From assembly GCA_002270565.1 (NCBI GenBank), contig NQMI01000013.1, positions 297,102-361,101 on the forward strand: DNA of 64,000 bases, given 5' to 3'. A program made the position numbers and the translations under genes. Below, piece after piece: positions 56,217-64,000 of the stretch. The notes below the pieces were generated by a model. That model searched no databases, was not told the origin of the DNA, and was given only the letters and a program-made list of their open reading frames with translations. How positions within the stretch are numbered: the first letter of the stretch is position 1; each line of letters starts with the position of its first letter. Source of the DNA: Stenocarpella maydis. Lineage: Eukaryota > Ascomycota > Sordariomycetes > Diaporthales > Diaporthaceae.

Positions 56217-58185
56217 ATGGAGCCAAAAGATCTACTTGACGTTGATGTGGCCATAATTGGAGCAGGTATGTACTGGAGATGACTCTTCAGCAAGATTTAG
56301 AGTCTCACATGTCCGCCCCTTAGGATGGTACGGCCTGGTAGCTGCTAGAACGTACCTGAGGCTACGGCCTGCGGCCAGGCTCATCATCATTGATTCGGAC
56401 GACTCAGTTGGGGGAGTATGGAGTAAGAAGCGCCTCTACCCCAACTTGGTCGCTCAAGTCAAATTGGGTGTAAGTGGTCTGCCATCTGCCTTCACCAGAG
56501 GTGCTCCGATGTGCTGACAAGCGGGACTATAGCTCTTTAATTACTCAGATACGCCAATGCCGCCCAACGGTGGCGATAAGTCCGATCCTAGTGTCACGGG
56601 AGAAATGATCCATACCTACATGCAGACTTACGCCGAAGAGCACGACTTGATGCGCCGCATCCGCTTCAACACTTTTGTAAATGATGTCCAAAAAAGCGAA
56701 AGTGGCTGGACGCTGAAGTTTAGAGATTCGCCCGAGGTTCTGCAGACCAAAAAGCTACTGGTGGCTACTGGCGTGACATCGATCCCACAGATGCCGCTGT
56801 ACCCTGACAATGACGAATCGATCTCGACCATCCATTCCCGAGACCTTGGACAATGGTTCGATCACCTGAAGTCTCCCGACATCCAGAAGGTTGCAGTCGT
56901 TGGTGCTGCCAAGTCCGCCTATGATGCGGTCTACCTTCTTCTCACCATGGGAAAGGATGTGACCTGGTATGTCAGGAGCCAAGGTGCAGGACCGTTGGCC
57001 ATCCTACCGTTTACGGTCCTGGGCTTGATCAATACCATAGCTTTCGCGTCGACCCGGCTTAGCTCGCACCTCAGCCCGTCCATACTGAACACGCGCGGTT
57101 CATTTTATTGGTTCTTCCAGAGAACCCTCCTTGGCCAGTGGCTGGTGGGCCTATTTTGGCATTTCTTAGACTTTGTCAGTCGCCAACACGCCGGTTACTC
57201 TGCCGGCGATCACGTCGCTGGGCTTCGGCCTGAGATCGATCGTCAAAGGTACGACGCCCACATCTATCAATTGTTTAGACTGAAAAACTAACTTTTGATG
57301 CAGCGTCTTTTGGGCTCATTCCGGACTCGGAGTTGTTACCCTGCCGAACTTCTGGTCCATACTCCACAGCAAAAAGCTAACGATCAAACGGGATGAGATC
57401 AGCACCATCAAGGGCGGCAGACTGTCGTTGAGTTCGGGAGCATCTCAGCAAAGTGACTTTTTGGTCCTCTGTACGGGTTGGGGTGACCACTTTGGAATGT
57501 TCAGCGCGGGACTGAAACTGAAGCTTGGACTTCCATCGTACGGTCCCGGCCTGCCTCAGCCTATTCACGACGTCAAGGGCCAAGTGGACTGGTCCACTTT
57601 CGACCAGGCTGCCGATTCCATGGTCGACCAACAACTGCCATTCCTTGCTTCGCCACCAGAAGTCAAGTTCCACAGAGAGCTGAAGCCGCATAACCAGAGA
57701 AAGTTCCGGCTCTACCGCCGCTGTGTCCCAGTAGACCTGGCTCTGAAGGGCGACCGATCCATTGTGATCCTCGGCCAGATTCACACAGTACAAACGCCTC
57801 TTGTGTCGGAAGTCCAGTCATTGTGGGCTATCCTCTATCTGATAGGTGAGATCCAGCTGCCAGACGCCGAGACTATGGCGAAGGAGGTCAGCTTGTGGAA
57901 CGCCTGGACGCGCAAGCGGTACCTGAATCAGGGGCAGAAGTTCCCCTATTCCCTCTACGATTTCCTGCCTGTAAGTTGATGGGACCATGAAAAACGCCAT
58001 ACCATGAGGGTGCTCACGAGCTTGCACTAACTATTCGCCAGTATATCGATGGCTTGTTCAGAGACCTCGGCCTGGAGTCTCGACGGAAGTCTAACCCAAT
58101 CAGCGAGATGTTCAGCCCATACCATCCCAGTGACTTCAACGGGTTTGTGGACGAGTATATGGAAAAGAAGGGCTACTATGTATGA
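56217..58185 (+). CDS. Class-B flavin monooxygenase (FMO/Baeyer-Villiger type)
   Basis: Five exons: 56217-56265, 56324-56469, 56533-57248, 57304-57970 and 58042-58185; 573 residues. The FAD-binding GxGxxG, IIGAGWYG, is split by intron 1. Then come GGVWSKKRLYPNL, the conserved VATGV motif, the second dinucleotide site VVGAAKSAYDA for NADPH, and the late CTGWG. The usual BVMO fingerprint FxGxxxHxxxW is degenerate, seen only as IHSRDLGQWF. The enzyme should insert one oxygen using NADPH and FAD, forming an epoxide, hydroxyl or ester. A hydrophobic stretch at about residues 190-240 may dock it on membranes. It lies inside the polyketide cluster after the membrane protein; acting on the polyene made by the PKS is the natural inference. 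Confidence 0.9.
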
Positions 58186-58423
58186 GCAGCGAGAGACGGG
58201 ACAGAATACCACAGACTTGGTTAATAATGAATATAAACGGTCAACGGTTCGAAGTCATTTGTTTTAATTCACAGCTTTATTACTAGACTTGTTACTCTCG
58301 TAGCCGAGTCCGCATGCGGTCCTATCTCGCAGAAACAGATTATTGCCGCTGGACCATCAATTACACACAAAGTTCAAAGCTTGGTGTATGTTGTGATTGA
58401 GAAGACTATGCGTATATTGAGCA

Positions 58424-59245
58424 TCAACAATACCAACCACCGTCCACAGTGATAACAGCCCCATTGACAAAGCTACTCTGAGGGCGCAGCAAGAAGGCCA
58501 CCACTTCGGCAACCTCCTCGGCGTCGCCCTTGCGCCCGAGAGACCCGGGGTCGCCCGCACCGAACAGCTCGGTAGTGCCCTTGGCCTCCTCGATACCCCT
58601 GATCATGGGTGTCGCAATAATGCCTGGTGCAACAACATTGCAGCGGATGGCGGTGGTAGTCTCCTCCTTAACAACCGTGCGCGTGATGCCCACCACCGCG
58701 TGCTTGCTGGCCACGTATGAGCTGTTGTGCGGCACCCCGGCTATCCCAGATATGCTGGCCACGTTCACGATCGAGCCGCCGTCCCGGCCCCCCGAGCCGA
58801 CCTTGATGTGCGGCAGCTCGGCGCGGAGGCAGTTCAGCGTCCCCTTGACGTTGACGTCCATGACCCAGTCAAACTCGGCATCAGTGATGTTGCGGACGGA
58901 ACCCTTGTCCTGGCCGATGCTGGGGCCGAACACGCCGGCCAGGTTGGCGGCACCTGCGACGGGCTGTCCGAAGTGCGCGACTGTCGCCGTGATCCACGAG
59001 CTGCATGCTTCCTGAGAGCGAACATCTACAACTGCCGTGTAAATGTTGGTCTCGGCGCGCTGGTCCTCCGGGAACTCTAGTTCTATCTCTGACTTGGCCT
59101 TGGACAAGGCGGAATCGTTGATGTCCGCCAGCGATAGATGTACGCCTTCTCGAGCCAGGACCTTGGCCGTGGCAAGACCGATACCTGAGGCGGCGCCCGT
59201 GATGGCGACAACCTTGCCACTCAGGGATTTTGATACGTGTGACAT
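58424..59245 (-). CDS. Short-chain dehydrogenase/reductase (SDR)
   Basis: Single exon, 273 residues. Classical SDR: TGAASGIG near 16-23 for the nucleotide, LADIND at the end of strand 2 (Asp suggests NAD preference), NLAGVFG for the NNAG-like motif, catalytic Ser in VNVASISG and YVASK with Tyr and Lys. The C-terminus VNGAVITVDGGW is typical of 3-oxoacyl reductase-like members. It should oxidise a secondary alcohol or reduce a ketone of the polyketide product. It is convergent with the monooxygenase, leaving 238 bp between stops. A T-rich run just upstream of the start is odd but harmless. Confidence 0.93.
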   Translation of the reverse strand: MSHVSKSLSGKVVAITGAASGIGLATAKVLAREGVHLSLADINDSALSKAKSEIELEFPEDQRAETNIYTAVVDVRSQEACSSWITATVAHFGQPVAGAANLAGVFGPSIGQDKGSVRNITDAEFDWVMDVNVKGTLNCLRAELPHIKVGSGGRDGGSIVNVASISGIAGVPHNSSYVASKHAVVGITRTVVKEETTTAIRCNVVAPGIIATPMIRGIEEAKGTTELFGAGDPGSLGRKGDAEEVAEVVAFLLRPQSSFVNGAVITVDGGWYC

Positions 59246-59702
59246 GATTTTATTTTTTTGGGTTTTGTTTTTTTATTTTTTATTTTTTCGTATTGGCTGG
59301 AAATTCAGATAAAGATGGACGAGGTGTGTACTGCCAGAGGCGGTTGGTTGTCCACTCGGTTCCTCATTTGGGAATACCTGCATCAAGACAGGACACTTAT
59401 GCTGTCTCGGCCGTGCCGGCCCGGGTCGAGGGATCACCATCCATCCCAGTATGGAGCACACCGGCCCTGATGAATGACATTCTGACCTCAGCGGAGCGTC
59501 CAGGAAATATCACATGGGCTGGTCCACCGAGGGCCGCAGTGAAAACAAATTGGTCGCGTCTCAGGAGTCACCGGCAGGGAATGCGGAAGAGACGAGGAAG
59601 CACTCTCATGCACCTTCTCAGAAAACCCTACCTACTTCTTAAGTAGGTAGACAATCTTAGGCTCCAAACATTGTGCCTGAACCACAACAAGGATCGCTCA
59701 AC
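59246..59702. promoter_or_regulatory. Divergent promoter: SDR / acyltransferase
   Basis: 457-bp spacer. A run of T interrupted by single bases lies at 59250-59290, next to the SDR start. No zinc-cluster palindrome with CGG-N7-CCG spacing is seen. Confidence 0.4.
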
Positions 59703-61217
59703 ATGCCTGCGACGATGGTTCACATGCCGCTTGGCCCGCTCGATCACAGCCCGCCGAGAAATTACACTGTTTCTGTCACCTATATCCCTCTCAAATCGGA
59801 AAACAACTGGGCAGCAACCTTCAAGGTGCTGCAGGATGGCCTCCACGAGACATTCATCAGCCTGCCATGGCTGAGTGGCAAGGTGTATCCGCAGTCACCA
59901 GGCACGCCGGGCTGGCGCCACGGTCAACTTGAGATCCGGCACGAGGCTGTGGAGAGGGACGGCCCGCGGTCGTCGCATTTCCGGTACCACGAGCTGAAGA
60001 CGGACCTGGACTACCAAGACCTGAGGGAGTCCCAGTTCCCCACCGACCAGTTCGAGGATGGCGACTTGTTCCCCTGGGGCTTCATGCCGCATGTCAACGA
60101 GGGCGCCCCGGTCCTGGTCTCCCAGGCGAACTTCCTCCCTGGCGGGTGCCTGCTCGCATCCGCCATCTTCCACGCCGCATCAGACGGCGTGGCGCTCTTC
60201 ACAGTATCCAAGCTCTGGGCCGACAACTGCAGGGCACTTCAGTCGGGGGCCGGGCCGGTCACGCTGGCGCCCGAGAACTCGGACCGAAGCCTCCCGGGCC
60301 GGATATGGGCCGCCGAGGCCGTCCAGCGCGACGCCGGGCCGGACGCCCGCCAGCTCTTGGGGCTCCCAAAGGCCGAGGGCGCTGTTGTCAAGGGCGCTGT
60401 TGTCGTCCAGGGTGCTGTCCAGCTTGAGAACAGCCCGTCCGGGCCGAGCCCCAGCGGCCCTCGCAGGATGCTGTCAGCCATCTTCTACATCCCGGGCCCC
60501 AGGCTCATCAAGCTCCTGCAGGACTGCACGGGCGACGACGACGACGACGACGACGACGGCTCCCCTGCCGGCGCGGCAAGGGTTTCTGGGAACGACGCCA
60601 TCTGCGCGCTGGCCTGGCGCTGCACTCTTCGGGCCAGGGCGAAGGCTGCCTCCCGCCTCCTCCTCGACGACCCCCCTGCGCGACTGGACATGATCCTCGA
60701 CGGCCGGCTCGACTTTTCGCCCTCGGTGCCCGCCTCGTACCTGGGCAACCTCACCGCCACCGCCCAGCCCGAGCTGGCCCTCTCGGTGCTCATCTCAGCC
60801 GCCACGCCGCTCTCCTCGGTGGCGCGGTCCATCCGCGAGGCCTGCGGCCGCGTCAGCCAGGCCGCCCTGCACGGCGCCTACGCCCTGCTCGAGGGCTGGC
60901 CCGACTTCGACGCCCTGCAGGCACTCAAGAGCCAGCGCCGCTCGGGCCTCCACGGACACTCCCTCCTCGTCACCTCGCTCCTCGCCATGCCCCTGTACAG
61001 CCAGGTCCAGTTCGGCGGCGGCGTCTTTGCCAACGGCGGTAGGCCCGACGCCGCCCGCCCGCTCATGGGCGCCTTCAAGCATGCGGCCAGGATCTGCTTT
61101 GTCATGCCCCGCAAGAGCCATGGCGCGGTTGAGTTTGTCGTCAACTTGTTTGAGGATGAGATGGAGTTGCTGTTGGGAGACAAAGAGTTCACCAAGTATG
61201 CCATGTTTTTATCTTGA
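59703..61217 (+). CDS. BAHD/trichothecene-acetyltransferase-like acyltransferase
   Basis: Single exon, 504 residues from the ATG at 59703 (MPATMVHMPLG), the first ATG in the frame. It belongs to the fungal transferase family that moves an acyl group from CoA to an alcohol. The catalytic HxxxD is seen as FHAASDGVAL at about residues 158-167. The second family motif, DFGWG in plants, appears as QFGGGVF near 430-436. Between the halves is a run of eight Asp encoded by a GAC microsatellite, followed by SPAGAARV. The protein is GC-rich with many duplicated short words in the linker around 219-250. Expected role: O-acylation of a hydroxyl on the polyketide as a late step. The acyl donor is unknown. 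Confidence 0.88.
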   Translation: MPATMVHMPLGPLDHSPPRNYTVSVTYIPLKSENNWAATFKVLQDGLHETFISLPWLSGKVYPQSPGTPGWRHGQLEIRHEAVERDGPRSSHFRYHELKTDLDYQDLRESQFPTDQFEDGDLFPWGFMPHVNEGAPVLVSQANFLPGGCLLASAIFHAASDGVALFTVSKLWADNCRALQSGAGPVTLAPENSDRSLPGRIWAAEAVQRDAGPDARQLLGLPKAEGAVVKGAVVVQGAVQLENSPSGPSPSGPRRMLSAIFYIPGPRLIKLLQDCTGDDDDDDDDGSPAGAARVSGNDAICALAWRCTLRARAKAASRLLLDDPPARLDMILDGRLDFSPSVPASYLGNLTATAQPELALSVLISAATPLSSVARSIREACGRVSQAALHGAYALLEGWPDFDALQALKSQRRSGLHGHSLLVTSLLAMPLYSQVQFGGGVFANGGRPDAARPLMGAFKHAARICFVMPRKSHGAVEFVVNLFEDEMELLLGDKEFTKYAMFLS

Positions 61218-61789
61218 CCCCGGGCAGTGTCTAGCCAGAAATTGACGACTCCTATGTATAAACTCCCTGTCCTACTCTGCCATGTACCCACATATAACTG
61301 CATCGCCAGTAGCTCAACCCCACACAGAATTTGAAGACGTGTGGAATATGCAGTTAATCACCACAAAAAACCCGGTTGACAGCAGAAATACTAGGCTTGT
61401 ATACTTACCTTGGTACCTAGGTATGTAGTCAATGGACATTGGAGCGGCCTTGAAACAGATAACAAATAACAGATAGAAATAGATCTAATAGAATGTAGAC
61501 CAGGGTTTTTATTTAAAATGGGCTCTGACATCCTACTCAAGTAGGGTTGTAATTGTTTGAAGAGGAGCCATGAGAATTATCCTCACTTTACCTTAGTCTG
61601 CCCGTAGACCGAAACTGGGCCTCTACACCGTGGCGCCCCCATCAATAAGCTATGAATGCCACCAAAAGCTGATCACTGGAGGCAATCTGGCAAGGCAAGG
61701 TCGTGGTCAACAAAAGTTTAATTATACGTATATGATATCGTACAATATCTGTTTTGGTCCCGTCTCATTACAATTTCCCTCACCAACCC
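61218..61789. other. Intergenic between two convergent cluster genes
   Basis: No gene supported. It carries a perfect TACCTAGGTA at 61414-61423. Both neighbours end here, so it should hold two poly(A) regions. Confidence 0.4.
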
Positions 61790-64000
61790 TTATTCTCCCT
61801 TCAGGATTGCCTCCGCGATCTTCTCCGCGACCATATCTGTGGTAGGGGTTAGTAAAAACTCTTTTCGCAAAGAGAAAAATCAAAGTCTATCTGCTGGACA
61901 AACATACAGACAGAAGCCATCGGTTGACCCGGGGGCATGCTGGGCATGGCGCTGGCGTCCACGACACGGAGACCAGTGACACCATAAACACGAGCGCGAG
62001 AGTCAAGGACGCTCATTGCGTCATTGCTCGGGCCCATCTTGCCTAGAAAGGCGCCACAGGATTAGCACGATCCACCATCAAGATTGGACGTGAACTTACA
62101 GGTAGATGCGCCGTGAAACAAGAGCTCCATCTCATGCTGTAACCACGTCTTGATCTGGGCCTCAGTGGTCACATTCTGGCCGGGGAAAACCTCGGCCTCA
62201 ATGATGCTGCAGTTAGACGCGATGGTCCGGATGCGCTGGAAAGCAGCGTAGGCCATATCGAGATCTTCTGGCTCGAGCAACCAGTTGGGGCTGATTACGG
62301 GCTGGTCCAGAACGCTGGCGCTGGTAATGGTCATGTTGCCCCGCGACTTTGTGGCGGTAAGGATGGCACTCAGTGCAAGGATATTCGAGTCAGCCGGGAT
62401 TCCGGCCGCTGCCAGACCTCTCAAGAGGGCGACAGGTCCGCTTTCAAGCGGTAGGTACTCGACTTCGGGCCAGTCGCTCGGGAAAGTGCCCAGCCAAGCA
62501 CTTGTCGAGTTGCCAAAGCCTTCTCGGTTGGGGAACTTCTCGTATGCTACGTGATTTGTGTTAGGTACTTGATTCTTGGCCAGACTTTACTAGTAGCGTA
62601 CAGCAGATACTCACAGACTGCTTGACCTGAACCAACACCGGCCAGTGGGCCTTCCTGATGGTTGTAGTACAAGTCGTTCCACTCCGCAACGACATCAGGA
62701 TTGCCGAGCTGGAACTGAGTCCGGGTGGTGACGTTGACAATGAAGCCCAAGCCAAGGATCGGATGGTCCTGTATCCTGATCAGCCGCTCAACAACTCCCA
62801 GACCTATTTATTAATTAATGGCTTAGATCAACATACCCACTCATTCTGGCCGACACCAGGCAGATCCGATAACACAGGAATACCGTGCTCCTCTAATGTG
62901 GCTGAGGGGCCAATACCAGAGAGCATGAGTAGCTGCGGCGAGTGCCACTGCACACACCACCAATGATTGCTGGTCAACAAGGGGGACAATCCCAGTGGCC
63001 TGCCACGGCAGGGAAAATGGGCACTTACAACACCGGCAGATACAATGACCTCCTTGCGTGCCGAAAGATGGTACACGAGACTGCTAGCAGTGAGGGAGTT
63101 CGGTTGCACTTCCACCCCAGTTGCCTTCTTATTGTCATCAAACAGGACACGTCTCGCCAGAGTGTCGGGGTAGATTTTGATATCGGACCCCCGTGCGGCA
63201 GCCTGCAAGAAAGAGGTTTCGGACGAGTCTCGAGTCGAAGTTCGCGTATCAACGGAACATGTCATGCTGCCGTGGCCGATCAACTTGCCACTGTTGAATC
63301 CTCCAATATCCTCGATACCAACCTTGTTGAGTGCTTCTTTAAGCGCGGGGCCGTAGGGGCCAGCGTAGTTGCTGTAGGATACGTGAAGCGGGCCGCCATC
63401 AGGACTGAAGTCCGACTCATCAAACTCAATGTTTGCGGCCGGGTCTATCTTGGAATAATCTGGCGGCTGAAAGATCGCGGACTTCTTGTATGCGGGCAGG
63501 ACATTGTCCCAATTCCAGAAGTCGTCCCCGAGTTCCTCTGCCCAACGATCGAAGGTCCCAATGGTGCCCCTGGAGGACATACATCAGATATTTGCCATTG
63601 CACATCTGCGACAGGAAATGGCTAGCTTACCTCTGGAAGCCCATATAATTTGCAGCGGAGCTGTATGTAAGTATCAAGTCAGACACTTACTTGCATTGAT
63701 GGCATCGAAACTCCTTCACAACCGAGTAACTTACCCGCCACCAAAAGTCGAGGCAGTTATATAGCTTAGTCGACGGTTGTTGTAGCCCTATAAAGGTTAG
63801 CCTCGTCAGCGCAGGGTCTTCGAAGCACTATGGGAATGTGTAGATACTATACATACGACCTGTGGGGTAGTAAGGAGGGGGATTGCGGTCTCGGTCGTGA
63901 CTTGGCCAATAGGAAAGTCTAATGTGCCAATGGTGTTCAGTCCAGGGACCTGAGTTCGGTTTCCCTCGCTGATCTCGTAAAAGGTTCCTTGTTCCACAAT
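61790..64000 (-). CDS. GMC oxidoreductase, 5' end outside the window
   Basis: Minus strand, nine exons in view: >64000-63860, 63787-63735, 63660-63631, 63569-63029, 62947-62837, 62768-62615, 62546-62100, 62042-61908 and 61836-61790. All phases close to the stop. About 550 residues are visible. The family (glucose, aryl-alcohol and choline oxidoreductases) oxidises alcohols with FAD. Seen here: [15 protein letters not shown] and [19 protein letters not shown], the signature [31 protein letters not shown], the C-terminal active-site His in [11 protein letters not shown], and [20 protein letters not shown]. The N-terminal FAD-binding GxGxxG and the start lie beyond the right edge. Potential N-glycosylation sites (NVT, NMT, NCS) fit a secreted form, which the missing signal peptide would settle. 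It is placed with the polyketide cluster by position. Confidence 0.9.

Overview
The window is nuclear DNA from a filamentous ascomycete (Pezizomycotina, probably Sordariomycetes). The evidence is short introns of about 50-160 bp with GTRNGY donors, Zn2Cys6 regulators, Dal5- and sugar-type MFS transporters, a GH10 xylanase, a fungal highly-reducing polyketide synthase, and AT-rich islands that look like repeat-induced point mutation (RIP) damage. I built gene models by reading splice sites by eye; frames and phases close for every multi-exon gene reported, but none has transcript support.

Left part (1-23 kb). An AT-rich RIP-like block is followed by a GH10 endoxylanase. Next comes a compact set of eight genes at 5.2-22.6 kb: a D-2-hydroxyacid dehydrogenase, an amidohydrolase-2 lactonase-type enzyme, a Dal5-type transporter, an SMP-30/gluconolactonase-type lactonase, a sugar transporter, two divergent Zn2Cys6 regulators and an HpcH/HpaI aldolase. 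It reads as a catabolic cluster for a sugar acid or other lactone: uptake, lactone opening, retro-aldol cleavage, hydroxyacid oxidation. All four enzyme/transporter promoter regions carry a CGG-N7-CCG element. The two regulators share two intron positions and so look like paralogues.

Middle part (23-45 kb). Here lie a CobW/ZNG1-type metal-transfer GTPase, a lone cytochrome P450, a truncated acyl-CoA oxidase, a 33-copy 17-bp satellite in an AT-rich island, a BTB-domain protein, a delta-14 sterol reductase (ERG24) and a periplasmic-binding-protein-like protein. Large gene-poor gaps separate them.

Right part (45.8 kb to the edge). This is a polyketide gene cluster. It holds a 2424-aa highly-reducing PKS with no visible methyltransferase, a degenerate enoylreductase and an Asn-Gly repeat linker; a divergently transcribed protein with about nine membrane segments; a class-B flavin monooxygenase; an SDR; a BAHD-like acyltransferase; and a GMC oxidoreductase that runs off the right edge. 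The expected chemistry is an unmethylated, polyene-like chain that is oxygenated, perhaps cyclised or hydrolysed by the membrane protein, then adjusted by oxidoreductases and acylated. The cluster probably continues past base 64000, since no regulator or transporter for it is visible here.
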